Assembly (NCBI GenBank): GCA_002270565.1
Contig: NQMI01000120.1
Span: forward strand, 79,566 to 143,565
Direction of reading: 5' to 3'
DNA length: 64,000 bases
Source: Stenocarpella maydis
Lineage: Eukaryota > Ascomycota > Sordariomycetes > Diaporthales > Diaporthaceae
Below the pieces are notes generated by a model that worked only from the letters and a program-made list of their open reading frames with translations, ran no database searches and was not told the origin of the DNA. The position numbers and the translations under genes were made by a program. Numbering within the stretch: the first letter of the stretch is position 1; each line of letters begins with the position of its first letter. Shown here piece after piece: positions 30,393 through 41,615 of the stretch.

Positions 30393-32049
30393 TCATGACC
30401 AAGCCCTTCCACACGATGTACTAACCGTGGTTGTCCCTACGTCGATCTGCTGCATGTGGAATGCGGCTCCATCCTGGCTTGGTATCCCACCATGGTGAAT
30501 ACTCATGCTCTCGCCGTTGGAACTATGCTCCTCGACATCGATCACTGTAGTCGCAAGAATGCCAAATGGTCCCTGTTCGCATCCACGGTGATGGCCCCAG
30601 CTGCTGCCACCGGATTCGTTGCCATGAGGGCGTAGGGACTGTGCTCGGGAGCCCATCCATGCATAGACAGGTTTCAGAAGGGTATTGAAATTGGGAAGGC
30701 ATGCACATATGATGCCAACGTAGAGCTCGAGACCAGACCAGATTCCTACGTCGACAAAGTCCGCTATACAAGGGGAAAATTAATTCATCAAACGTACTTA
30801 ATGATGTGCAGGGTTAAAAATTCAGTCAGGGGCGAAATATCATATAACTGTGACTGACCTGTTGGATTTGATGATAATGTGAATCGGTTGATAGTTGTGA
30901 GGCGGTATAGACTGACGATGAGGACACTAAACCCCGACCCTTTCAATCAGCTTCGGGTCTCTCCGGCGTTTTAGTGGAGACACCTACAAGATCCCAAACA
31001 CGAACATAATGCCGGACAAGATCCTCTTCCGTACCGGAAGCTTGAGCTGCATTATAAAAGGGACCGGGATGAGCATGAGCCAAATATCAGTGGCGATGTC
31101 AATTACCGCGCCTGCCCAGAAGATGCCATGCAGGCTAATGCAGCGGCCACGATGTTGGCCATCCCAGGACTCCCAGAAATGTTTAATAGGAGTGCATCCA
31201 AAGAGAATTGAGAAATTAAAGGCGATGCAGATGGCTATAATAAGTCCGGTGGTGAGCCATATCACTCGCCGTGCGAAGGGCATATGGCCAAACAATCGGT
31301 AGTAGAAGAGCAGAATAGACAGCCGCACGAGGTGGCGACTCGTTATGTACACCGTGAACGCGCCGTAAAGGGCCTTGAAAATAGTGGTGATGTTGTCAAA
31401 TGGAACTGCCCACATGTCGGTTCCCATGCCAAGGGGCCGTACTGCAGAGCTGTCGTCAGCTTGCCATGATGTTTCAATGCGGTGGGGATAAGTGAACCAG
31501 TTGGCATGAACTTGCTTTTACACGCTATTGTAGTGAATGCTATGCAGCCGAGCTTCAAGAATTGATTAATCGTGGTCAGTATCAATGATTTCCAAGTTGG
31601 TATGCATCGGAGAGATGGCCAACCCACAAAGGACAAGGCGATGACAAAATCGTCCCACCAGACCGGAAACCCGGTCTTCAACCTTGCTAGAACGCGTAGA
31701 AAGACAGAAACCGCACAGAGGGCGGTCAAGGCCATGAATATAGGGACATATGATGGCCCGGTTACGGGGGCTTTCCCACAGGACGTGAAGGTCGTGTTCA
31801 TCGTCGCGAGAGCCTCCCGTACGGTGCAGCTATCTTCGATGCAGGTTGTAGCTTGCACGTTGAGATCCTCATCGTGGCAGATGCAGGCTTGGTCTGAGAT
31901 CGCACAGCCTGACTTCTCAACTGCATCGAGCAAGCACGATATCTGTGGTTGGGGTTTCAACACTCAAGAGACCCCTCAGTCGAATATGGCGCGCATAAAC
32001 TCACAGCACACTTAGGCAAAGTTGAAGCAAGGCCCAGAATACCTGACAT
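30393..32049 (-). CDS. CFEM-domain Pth11-like integral membrane receptor (6 exons)
   Basis: The model is complement(join(30393..30763, 30859..30926, 30988..31441, 31522..31552, 31628..31942, 32005..32049)), 427 residues, with all phases agreeing. Exons 1-2 encode a CFEM domain: PKCA|ISCLLDAVEKSGCAI, DQACICHDED, TTCIEDSC, with eight or so spaced cysteines, outside the membrane. Next come seven-helix fungal rhodopsin-type segments: FMALTALCAVSVFLRVLARL, WWDDFVIALSF, LGMGTDMWAVPFDN, VRLSILLFYYRLFG, LIIAICIAFNFSILFGCTP and AVIDIATDIWLMLIPVPFI. The last exons give SLYRLTTINRF, DFVDVGIWSGLELYVGIIC and a hydrophilic tail. Relatives such as Pth11 sense surfaces or host cues. The 31-nt exon (31522-31552) and the exon ends were set by phase and branch-site fit. 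The N-terminus before the CFEM is short (15 residues), so a further 5' exon with a signal peptide is possible. Confidence 0.8.
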
Positions 32050-32938
32050 GGTAGCAAGAGCGAACGAAGTGATACCGCTCTTGTCCACTCATAGTGCAAA
32101 ATTTGAGACATAAACACGACCTAGATTGCCGAGGGGCGGGGTCTTATAGGACTTTCTCGCTAAAAATTACCTTGTGACCTCCACATGCATGCGCCTGAGC
32201 CTTATTAGGGTTTGAACTTGACCGGTCTTCATGAAATCCTTGGCTTACCGGGTGAATGACAAGGGCGGGCAGGTTAAATGCACGTTTTCAATAGCCCATG
32301 CATCGGACGTGGGACAGGAGGGTGCCACAACGTACTCGGAAGATTACTCTGACGCTTGGCTATCAGCTTGTGTACTGAAAGTATCTGAAGCCCCCCACCT
32401 CCAGACTCCATTGCGCCACAATGCGCAACCAGAAAGGCACATATAATGAGAAGATGTGGGCGGCTATCTGTGAAAGCTGTGCAGCGGTAGGAATGCCACA
32501 AATCAACTTCTTTCAACTAGCCGCCCCAATGCACCCGTCTTTGTTCACGGAGATGGGGGCCAACACTGCCTCTTCAAACGAAGGGCATTAAACCTCCTAT
32601 CTCAGCAAGAGCTTTGGAATGTAGACCAAAGAGGAAATGGCTGGTGGGCGTCCGAGCCTCACCCCTCGGTACCGTTTTTAACTGGGTGCAACGGCTGTCA
32701 AATAAGTGTTTGGGGTGTTCTCGGCACGGTGTTGGACGAATTTTCTTTCTTTGGTCAACAAAAGTGAAAAGACGGCATTATCAGACAAGGCACAACTAAT
32801 TGCATAGAACGAAGTGTATGTTCGCAACGTTACCAAGCATCCCGGCGCCCTGATTACGTTCGATGATATCGTGCATATATGTAATAAAACCCTTGGATCA
32901 CATTCATTCAGAAATCACCCAGACCGACTTCTCTGCTC
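32050..32938. other. Intergenic between receptor and aquaporin
   Basis: Upstream side of the receptor gene and downstream side of the aquaporin gene. No other gene is supported. Confidence 0.5.
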
Positions 32939-33936
32939 TCAGACAGCCTCTGCATAGTGCTTTTCTGAGTCACCAGCACTATCCTGGCCAGGATTAACTT
33001 GTTCGTAATGAGCCCATTTCACGAAGCGGTAATACAGAGCTGCTAGGGTTGCCCCCATAGCCGGCCCAAGCCAATATATCCAATGATATCGAGGGAAGCT
33101 TCTCCCGGCCACAGCACAGCCAAAGCTCCGAGCTGGGTTCAATGAGCCACCCGTATAATAGACCCCTGCACGACCATTTAGTATTTATGATGCATGATTT
33201 GGTGTATTTATGATTGGGGATTTTTTTTGTAATAACAAAGGACATTGACTCACCAGTAAGCTCACATATAAAAAAGGCCAGCCCGATGCCAATCGGGGCA
33301 AGAAAAGTGACCCTGGACTTTTCAGCTGCCAGCATGAGGATAACGAAGACCAGCACTGCAGTCATGAACATTTCAATAAATAGCCCCTTCGCCGTTGACG
33401 TCCCCGACGATAGTGTAGTGTTGACGGCGGAGATGTCTCTGTTGAACATTGCCGCGGCCAGACCACCAGCACACATCGATGCAAGTAGCTGCGCTGGTAT
33501 AAGAAACGCTGTCCGCCCCCATTGAAGCTGTCCAGAAAGGCTGAGTCCCAAGCACGCCTGCGCGGAGGAAGCATGTTAGTATGTAAATCTGTATGGATAT
33601 TGTGATCTGAACCTCGGCGGGGACACTCACAGCGGGGTTAAAAAGACCGCCACTGATCCGGTAGAACGCCCAAGCATTAGAAAGTAGCGAGAAGCCGTAA
33701 ATAAGGGAGATGAAGACAAATGTTTCACTGCTACCACCTCCCGTTCTGGCTGTGGCCGCGGCTTGGTTGAGCACCATTAGCTGTCCACCATAGGCGAGCC
33801 AGAGGTAGAAAAATGTCCCCACAAACTCGCCAGATGCAGCCACTAAATGCCTACCGAGAGCGGTCATGTTTCCTCCCGATACACGCGGATGGCTCTGAGA
33901 GCGGTGAAGCCAGGTATCCTTTGCTTCCGAGGCCAT
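32939..33936 (-). CDS. Aquaporin, major intrinsic protein family (3 exons)
   Basis: The model is complement(join(32939..33165, 33254..33557, 33631..33936)), 278 residues, all phases agreeing. Both pore motifs are present: FNPA at residues 99-102 (split by intron 1, followed by ACLGLSLSG) and LNPARSFG at 212-219. [17 protein letters not shown] in helix 1, [18 protein letters not shown] in helix 3 and [16 protein letters not shown] in helix 5 are typical. Ser after NPAR, rather than the Asp of glycerol facilitators, suggests water transport (known trend, not proof). Introns are 73 and 88 nt with GTGAGT donors. The stop follows a polar tail ending HYAEAV. An unusual repeat array sits about 180-380 bp upstream. 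Confidence 0.88.
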
Positions 33937-34112
33937 AGTGAATGTGTGTTGATCTTGTGAATTTTTAAAATGAGATTTTCAGGCCAGATTTTTTATTTGA
34001 GTAAGTTAAATTCTGGATGTTCAAGTATTCGTGGTGCATCAAACAGGTATATTATCCATGTAGACAGCTTGAGGAGGATAGAAATAGAGTGCAGTTTATG
34101 AGATTAACCCGA

Positions 34113-34345
34113 GCATATTTATTAGGTGAGCAGGCCATGATACGAGCAGTTGATGAGATCAACAACTCTTGATTAGCTCTAGCATATTTATTCAACAAAG
34201 AAGCCATCACAAGTGCCGTCCACGACTCCAGATTGACCCCCGCATATTTATTGGATGGAACGGCTATGATGAGAGTAGTTCATAAGATCAACAACTCCAG
34301 ATCAGCCTTAGCATATTAATTAAACAAAGAAGCTCTCACAGGGGC
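34113..34345. repeat. Alternating 69/60-bp repeat array
   Basis: The block GCATATTWATT begins at 34113, 34182, 34242 and 34311, so spacings are 69, 60 and 69. Units 1 and 3 share GGMTATGAT..GAG.AGTT.AT(A/G)AGATCAACAACTC, and units 2 and 4 share .AACAAAGAAGC..TCACA. The array is thus two copies of a 129-bp dimer. It lies upstream of the aquaporin start. Confidence 0.8.
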
Positions 34346-34622
34346 TGAAGTTGCTTTATAGTGTTGCTTTTAGCGCCCTTGTGGCAGGCGAACTAAAAAG
34401 AGCCGGTTCCTGTTTGTTACAAAGGAGTGTCACTCTTTGCATAGGCCAAGATTGATGGATAATCAAAAAAGTCAGGGCGCCAGTTCCTAAATAGAGCCCA
34501 TTTGACGTCACACACTTTCAATGCCCCCATCACAGCAGCACGGTCCTTCCCTCAGTAAGTAGCGCGCCGAGGATGGACAGCACTGGAAGGTCGAGACGGA
34601 TATGAAGACCATAAAGACTATT

Positions 34623-34871
34623 TTAAGCCACCGGAAGCTGGAACGGACGTCGAATATGCGGTGTCAGAAGAACAAGAGATTTCGTCATCCCTGCCGACCG
34701 TCTCCACTCCGGTGCCATCGACAGCGTTCTAATCTGAATTGCTGTGCGGGCTGCCACTACTATAACTGCCACAACGATAAGAATGCCATCAGCACCCAAA
34801 GTGCTTCTTGCGCGGTATATGCGAACCCGGAATCGGAGACATGCTAGTATGATAACTACCCCATTTAGCAC
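34623..34871 (-). pseudogene. Possible Pth11-like membrane protein fragment
   Basis: The minus-strand frame reads GVVIILACLRFRVRIYRARS, then LGADGILIVVAVIVVAARTA. The layout of a helix ending LRF.VRIY, a basic loop, LGADD-like and a helix resembles helices 1-2 of fungal rhodopsin-type receptors such as the gene at 30393-32049. No further helices follow in frame, so this is at most a fragment. Confidence 0.35.
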
Positions 34872-35025
34872 AGAGTACTAGACTAATGCCAATGCCGAAG
34901 GCGTACGAATGTCATGATAACTTTGAGCAGCTGCTGCGTTTCAAATGGGAACAAATGGAGAAGTCAACGTACGCCCACCCAGTGTAAGGAATTCAACATT
35001 TACACAGCTATAAATTCTTATACCT

Positions 35026-35316
35026 ACTCTAAAATACCCCCTACCAGACGCCATCAACTGGCCCCAGAAGTTCTTAATACCCCTCTACGCGTTTATAGGA
35101 AACCCCTCCGTAAAGGCCCTCCGCATACACAGAGGAAGTCACTCTACACGCCCAGAAGAAGCCCCTCCATATGCTCAGAGGAAGGGCACGCCATAAAGGC
35201 CTCCGTGAAGCCTCTCTGAGCGCGTGCAGGCCCTTCCTATAGGTATACTGAGGGCCTTTACGGAGGGGCCTCCTCTAGGCATATTGAGGGGCTTTAGGGT
35301 GGGGTAATTTAGAGGG
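35026..35316. mobile_element. Foldback/MITE-like element
   Basis: The ends are inverted copies (CTCTAAAATACCCC at about 35027-35040; GGGGTAATTTAGAG at about 35301-35314). Inside, a 19-bp perfect inverted pair lies at 35103-35121 and 35250-35268 (CCCCTCCGTAAAGGCCCTC and its complement), with further diverged copies of the same motif in both orientations. It has no coding capacity and marks the left edge of the AT-rich block. Confidence 0.6.
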
Positions 35317-35329
35317 AGGGCGCTGGAGT

Positions 35330-36208
35330 ACAAGAAATTATAGTAGGCCGCACACTTATTCCTTGTAATGGGTGGGTAGGCAGTAAAAGCTGGGTGGGCC
35401 TATGTTGACTGGAACCGAACGATATATTTAATTTACTATCATTGATAAGCCATCTCGTAAGCTTTACACGACTCGGGCTTCAGTCCAACATCCTGAGTTC
35501 TTTGACATGCTACATTCGACTGAGAGCGCATTCATGAGTTATAGCCATGGTCATACAAGACGGGACCCGTTGGATGCTCAAGGATCTCTTTTCCCCCCCT
35601 GCATATAGGCGCTTCCAGCGAGCTGGAAGATCGACAGCATCCCAACGTTCAATTAGAGGCTAGATCCTCAGATCGCCTGCGAGTAAGCATCCGCAGCCTC
35701 GCTGTTTTTAAGTTCGACTAACAGCGAAGGGAAACACATATTGAATCAACCCAGGTGGAATCCAACATATTAACCTTAGAGGAAACTAGGATCTAAAAGA
35801 GGGCTTAAAAGAAGAATAAAGATACAATCTTATAATAAATACTATGATCTCTTACATATAATATAATATTAAATAATATTATAACATATTAAACATTATT
35901 ATAATATGGTAAATAATATTATAATATATTACAAAAATATTATAATATATTAAACAATATTATAATATATGAAACAGTATTATAATATATAAACAATATT
36001 ATAATATGTTATATACTTTTCATAGTCTTATTTCTAAAGTATATAGAAATTAGTAAAATAACATTAACTTATATGTTATTATATAAATATCACGACCCTA
36101 ATAGAAATAGGACTAATAGTTAGCCATAAGTAGGATAGGGACCCACTAGATCAGCTTAGTAGACTAGAGGAAGCAATATAAATAAGTATAGCCTAGCATG
36201 TAACCTAA
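35330..36208. other. AT-rich non-coding edge of the repeat block
   Basis: Base composition drops sharply to AT. From 35860 to 36010 there is a tandem array of ATTATAATAT(A/G)T(T/G)(A/G)AA-type units, about 25-30 bp each. No gene is seen. Confidence 0.6.
35860..36010. repeat. AT-rich tandem array
   Basis: Five or six imperfect units built on ATTATAATATATTAAACA follow each other. Confidence 0.75.
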
Positions 36209-36700
36209 TGTTATGAGTCAACACGATGGCACCCTAAGGACCCGTTTTGAGGACCCAGCCATCCAGGGCAAATACCACGACACAACCCCGCAGGACCTCA
36301 ATTGATAAGTCAGCACGACCCGCCAAGATCCAGGGTTAGGGTTATAGACCCATAAGCTCAATAGTGCTCACAGGAATAACCGTGAGCAACAGCAAGCAGC
36401 AGCTATAAATGCTTATCCAAACTTAAGTAAGCAACAGCAAGCCTCAATAAGCCAACTAAAGAATTAGGAACATATAAGGATATAGTTATTACCATAGTAG
36501 ATAGCTTTTATAGAATAGACTCTTCAATCATTAATTTAAATATTTAGTTTACCTACTAGATAGCCTTATAGCTAAGTAATTATTATTAGCTATAAATATT
36601 GCTTAACTACCGCTAAATAATATATTCTGAATATAAACCCTTAATTTTATTAGTTTAGAGAATTTAAAAACCCTCTAATTATTACATTTTAATAACTCTT
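36209..36700 (+). mobile_element. LTR of a Ty3/gypsy element (family A), left copy
   Basis: Starts TGTTATGAGTCA at 36209. It shares the block GACCC.TTTTGAGGACCCAG, the AGGGTTAGGG block and the TAGATAGCTTTTATAGAATAGAC block with sequences at 40640-41049 (+), 41089-41530 (-) and 42213-43181 (-). The right border is not certain. Differences between copies are mostly transitions, as expected of RIP. Confidence 0.6.
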
Positions 36701-36719
36701 ATTTATATATTATAACGCA

Positions 36720-37323
36720 GACTTTAAGCAATAGAAATATATAAAGAACCTTTTATAATATCTAAATTTAATAACCTTCCGTAAGAAATAGATATTGTTA
36801 ATACTTATAATAAAGTAAATAATCTATAGCTCTAATAGCTAGTTGATAAGGTTAACTATCTTCAAGCTTTTAATAATAAGCAGGCCTAGCAGAATAATAA
36901 AATAGAATAACTTAAGAATAAAGTTACCACCCTATAAGCCGCTATAAACATTATTAACACTCCGCTCCTAAGTAAAGAGAATATTAAACTTAATAGCCTA
37001 ACCATTTATAATGGAACCTCTAAATAACTCCAAGCCCACCTAACCCAGGTTAGGGCTTATTAATACTTCTACTAGCTAAATAAATAACTAGATAGGAAGA
37101 GGGTTATATATGCAGCCTTATTCTTAAAGAGGAGGGCCTTAGTATGATTTAAGCCCTACCTTATAAACTATATAAATACTAAAAGCTTTGAAAACTATAA
37201 GCTAGAGACCTAGGAAATCTTTAGCAAATATAAAAACTATAAAGATGCCCTAAAAACTCTCTTTTAGGATCCTAATAAAAAATAATAAGCTAAATAAGAA
37301 CTCTTAAAGCTATAATAAAAGTA
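36720..37323 (+). pseudogene. Ty3/gypsy gag relic
   Basis: In one frame the translation follows retrotransposon Gag: SLTIYNGTSK, LQAHLTQVRAY, YAALFLKRRALV, FKPYLINYINT, KNYKDALKTLF. It is interrupted by stops that sit where Gln or Trp codons are expected (CAA/CAG or TGG turned into TAA/TAG/TGA), a RIP signature. It is cut off at 37323 by a second LTR. Confidence 0.65.
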
Positions 37324-37890
37324 TGATGAATTGTGCTATAAAATAGCATTCAGTTCAGTGTGTGTGTTTCGGCAGGGTTGCAATATGGTGCTCTGAGGTG
37401 AATTGGGATGATTGATAATGGTCTGGACAACTTTGTATTGAATTAAGTTGGGCTTCTGTAAGCCCTCCTTATATACCCTCCGACATCGTCTCACCCGCGG
37501 GCACGCTGCGGTGGGCTCTGGTGCAAGTTTGCAAAAGCCGGAAAATTCGCCCTTCCAACACACCATCTTTGGTTCCAAGCAACCAGCCAACCATAGCCCT
37601 AGCAATGCCCAAATTAAGTATATATAAACTTCAGAAATCAAGCTATCCAATGCACTAAGTTATATACTTTTTGGATAAGAAATAAGGGTAATACAGAGGT
37701 CTAAATTAAGGTGCAAATGCAGACCAAAATAATTGACTTACGGCCACCAAACTCATCTTGCGTTGCGTATGCACTGGGCGTACTTGGCGAAAATCGCCTG
37801 ACTCGCAAGTCTAGGGTAACTCCTTGCATGAAGTCTAGGGTAACTCCTTGCACTAAGTGCCAACGCCCTGCTGAGCGGTTCCGTTTAACA
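37324..37890. mobile_element. LTR family B, copy 1
   Basis: 567 bp bounded by TGATGAATTGTG and CCGTTTAACA (TG...CA ends). It is nearly identical to 41616-42212 apart from many C/T changes and tandem-repeat number. It contains two units of the 24-bp TCTAGGGTAACTCCTTGCA repeat at 37810-37857. It sits between gag and pol pieces of the gypsy element. No matching target duplication is seen at its two sides. Confidence 0.7.
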
Positions 37891-39800
37891 TATAGTAATA
37901 TTATAAAACCCCTTATAAACCTTATAAGGAAGGACCTTATATTTAAATAGATAGAAATAAGATAATAAGCTTTCTAAATACTTAAGAATAAAGTTATAGA
38001 AGACCCTATACTAGAAGAAGTAAACTCTAAAAAGGAATTTAAAGTTTATATAAATACTTTAAATAATACTATAAATAGAGAATTTACTTAAAAAGATAAT
38101 TAAGGCAGAATATATATTATTATAAACTTTAGCAAGAAATTTAGTAGATTGGAAACCCGGTATACTATACCTAATAAGAAATTTATAGTAATAGTATATA
38201 TATTTTAAGAATAGCAATATTATCTTATTAAAGCTAAGAAATAGATTAAACTTTATATAGATTATAAGAATCTTATAACCTCTATAATAATTAAGATTCT
38301 TAATGAATAATAAATTAAATATATAGAGTTTATATTATAATTTAATAATAAGGTTATTTATATAGATAGAGTTAAGAATTCTAAAGCAGATATACTTAGT
38401 AGAAGACTAAATCATTAGGATAGAGATTTACCCATGGAATAGATAATATTTAAAGCTTAGGCAGATAGAAGCTTTATCCTTAACTAAGAACTTAATGCTA
38501 TAATTAAAGTTAATTTCCAAACCTAAAGGACTCCTATATATCTAGAAGAATAATATAAGTTAATTTAAAAAAAAATATATAAAGTACTAGCATATAGCCA
38601 TTAAAGAATTATAGTAATTACTAAAAGGATCTAATGGGACCATTAGATCCCTAACCTTAAAAAAAAAGTTAAGAATATCATTAGTAAATGCAACTTATAT
38701 AATGAAAATAAAGTCTCTAGGTATGTACTATATAGATTATTAAAATCTCTACTAGTACTTATAACTATATGTTATCCATTAGTCTAGACTTTATCATTAA
38801 GCTACCCCTCTTATAAGAACCCTTAACTAGAATACTACATAACAGTATCCTAGTAGTAGTTTATAGACTGAGCAAGTATTTATATTTCATACTATATAAG
38901 GAAGCTAGTATAATAGAAGAACTTATATATACATTCTTATAAATTATTATAAGTAACTATAAAATACTATGTAAAATTATCTTAAATAGAAATAAGCTCT
39001 TTATATTAAACTTTTAAAAGTTAATAATGAGATAACTCAGAGTAAAATATAAACTTTTAATAATAATATATCTATAAATAGATAGATAGATAGAATGGAT
39101 TAACTAAATTATAGAATAATACCTTTAATACTATATTAACTAGTTATAGAATAACTAGGTTAAATTACTACTACTAGCATAACTAAACAGTTACCTTTCT
39201 TTACACTCTGTAGATACAAGCCTTAGGTATACTATAAGTTACTATTAAACACTATACCAGCAGAATTAGTAGAATAAAAATTAATATAGATTAGATAAAT
39301 CTAACAAGATAGTTAGAAAGAACTTTCTTTTATATAAAAATAAATAATAAAATATATAAACCAGAAAAGAATGAAGAGATTAATTCTTAAGAAGGAAGAT
39401 AAAGTCTACTTTATATAATAAATATTAAAACTAAGCAACCTAATAATAAACTTAATTATAAGAAAATCAGCCCCTTTAGAATTTTAAAAAAACTATTAAA
39501 TACTAACTATAGACTTTTACTACCTTAAGGAATAAAATAATACCTAGTTTTTTATATTTTACTATTAGAACTAGCACTCTAGGATGCAAAACTTAAAATA
39601 TGGATTAAGACTATTAATAAATATAATAAGAAATATAAAGTAGAAATAATTATAGACTCAAAATAATACTAAAGAATAATAGAGTACCTTATTAAATGAA
39701 AAGCCTATAATTTAAGTGAGAATATATAAGAACTAGAGAAAAACCTAATATACTATAAAAATAAACTCAGATAATTCCATAAGAATCCACTAGGTCTATT
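37891..39800 (+). pseudogene. Ty3/gypsy pol relic with chromodomain
   Basis: The plus-strand reading follows the 3' half of a chromovirus Pol: IIKPLINLIRKDLIF (end of reverse transcriptase/start of RNase H), DRVKNSKADILSRR (RNase H end), SKCNLYNENK (integrase zinc region, degraded), ISPFRILKK, and finally KYKVEIIIDSK and EYLIK.KAYNLSEN, which is the C-terminal chromodomain (usually EYLVKWKGY). Dozens of stops replace Gln, Trp and Arg codons. The palm of the reverse transcriptase and the protease are absent. Confidence 0.75.
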
Positions 39801-39954
39801 AAGTAACTCAAGAAACTTAACTAACTAGGACTTCAAACAGCAGATAAGCCACCTATAGGTATATTTCCCTCCAAACCAGCATCCAGCAGCTTTAACCAAT
39901 CAGTATTTTTATCTACTATTATACTCTAATTAAAAACCCCTACCTTACCCTTAG

Positions 39955-40260
39955 AATACAACTATACCTCCTGCGCCATCATTCCACCAGCCTCCGCTGT
40001 AAAGTTATAACGCGCAACCTTAGCAGATTGCTCAACAATCTGCACACACTCAGCCTCAGCCTCCTCCCTTTTCAAGCAATCTAGCTCATTAATCATCTTA
40101 ATGCTATAGTACACTATATATACTATTTTCTTAGCCTATAAATAATGCTGCTTATATAACCAGCTAGTCTTTATATTTGCTAGTATAGCTTCCTTCTTAG
40201 TAGCATCTAGCTTATCCTTAATCTATAAATAAAGATAGGTAATCTTTTATATTTAGACTA
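39955..40260 (-). pseudogene. Antisense relic ORF in the gypsy 3' region
   Basis: On the minus strand a Glu-rich reading ends INELDCLKREEAEAECVQIV and ARYNFTAEAGGMMAQEV before a stop near 39958. Upstream it continues KEAILANIKTSWLYK after one stop codon. The Glu/Lys-rich helix-forming character suggests a real former ORF, opposite to gag-pol. Family unknown. Confidence 0.35.
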
Positions 40261-40639
40261 GTATAAGCCTATATATATTATAATTCCTATACTCCTAATA
40301 ACTATACTTAAAATAATGGGATAAAGTCCTCTCTAAAGTAATATAGGAAGCCTTACTAGCTTTATAAGATAAATAAGTTAATATAACCAAACCATAGGAA
40401 AGATAGTAGTAAAGAGACTCTCTCTATTTAGTCTTCCAAGAATAATAAAAAGATTTCAAAATATAAGAACCCTTAATATAATTAGATATAATAAATTGAA
40501 AAGGTATAAAAATAAGTATAAATAAATAAAGGAAACTTATAAAATACTTTTAAGGATAAAAATATAAGAGAGATAGTATTATAAACCAATATAATAGTAA
40601 TCTAGCATCTAGAGTAACCAAGACTAACTACTATAATGC

Positions 40640-41049
40640 AACCCTATAGGCATAAGATAATGGGATATATTAGAATAGGGTTAGGGTTAGAACCCTACTA
40701 ACTAGGATAGACTAATAGAACTGCTAGCAATCCTAATAACTTTAAGATAAACTAATGAAGTTACCAATAGTCTATACAGTCTATCAGCCAAAAGACAGAT
40801 AAAGAGTTAGAATATATATACAGGTATGGTTATCACTATAGCAGATAGCTTTCATAAAACAGACTCTTTAGTTATCAATCTAAGTACTTAGTCTTACTAA
40901 CTAGATAGCCTTATAGCTTCTAATCATACCCTCTTTATAAACAGTATCTTCATATACTGCAACTCAGTTATATGCTGCCTCTGCGCCGCTCTACTAACAT
41001 AAACCCTATAGGTTACCTACTGAACCCTATAAAGGTTTGGTATAATCAT
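40640..41049 (+). mobile_element. LTR family A, right copy
   Basis: Carries the AGGGTTAGGGTTAG block (40676-40690) and TAGCAGATAGCTTTCATAAAAC, matching 36330-36520. Its last 249 bases form the left arm of the palindrome with 41089-41339. Confidence 0.6.
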
Positions 41050-41339
41050 AACATCCTGGTCCTGGCTACTTCCTGGTACCCTACTATAATGATTACACCA
41101 AACCTTTATGAGGTTTAGTAGGTAACCTATAGGGTTTATCTTAATGGAGCGGCATAAAGGTGATGCTTAACTAAGTTGCAGTATATAAAAATACTGTTTA
41201 TAAATAGGGTATGATTAGAAGCTTGTAAGGCTATCCAGTTAGTAAGACTAAATACTTAGATTAATGACTGAAGAGTCTATTCTATAAAAGCTATCTATTA
41301 TAGTAATAACTATATCTATATATATATACTAACTCTTTA
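40801..41339. repeat. Large palindrome, about 250-bp arms, 39-bp loop
   Basis: 40801-41049 and 41089-41339 are inverted copies, recognisable over the whole length (for instance AAACCCTATAGGTTACCTACT against AGTAGGTAACCTATAGGGTTT). The arms are parts of family-A LTRs standing head to head. Confidence 0.75.
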
Positions 41340-41530
41340 GTAGCTATATTAGGTAAATTATATCTAATGTATTCATTATATACTAGATATGTTTGGATAA
41401 CTTATATTTAATATATTTATCTTAAGGGGGTGGGTCCTTAACCCTAACCCTATGTATTTGCTGATATCATGTGTTAGTGCTGGTGGGGTAGCGTTATAGT
41501 TCTTAATTCTACTTTTTTTAGTTCTATGGA
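41089..41530 (-). mobile_element. LTR family A, inverted copy
   Basis: The reverse complement shows the same order of blocks as 36209-36700: AGGGTTAGGG, TTATCCAAAC, CTAAAGA.TTAG and the TAGATAGCTTTTATAGAATAGACTC block. Confidence 0.55.
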
Positions 41531-41615
41531 GGAGTCTTTAAGGTACTATTATATTGGCTTATAATACTTATATTATATTTAATTACTTAATATAAAATAT
41601 TAAGAAGTAGTTATC

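Noticed and set aside
40676..40690. TTAGGG-like repeats suggesting an interstitial telomere (also near 36331, 41438 and 42372)
   Set aside because: Only two units each, and every copy lies at the same place in a family-A LTR, so it is LTR sequence.
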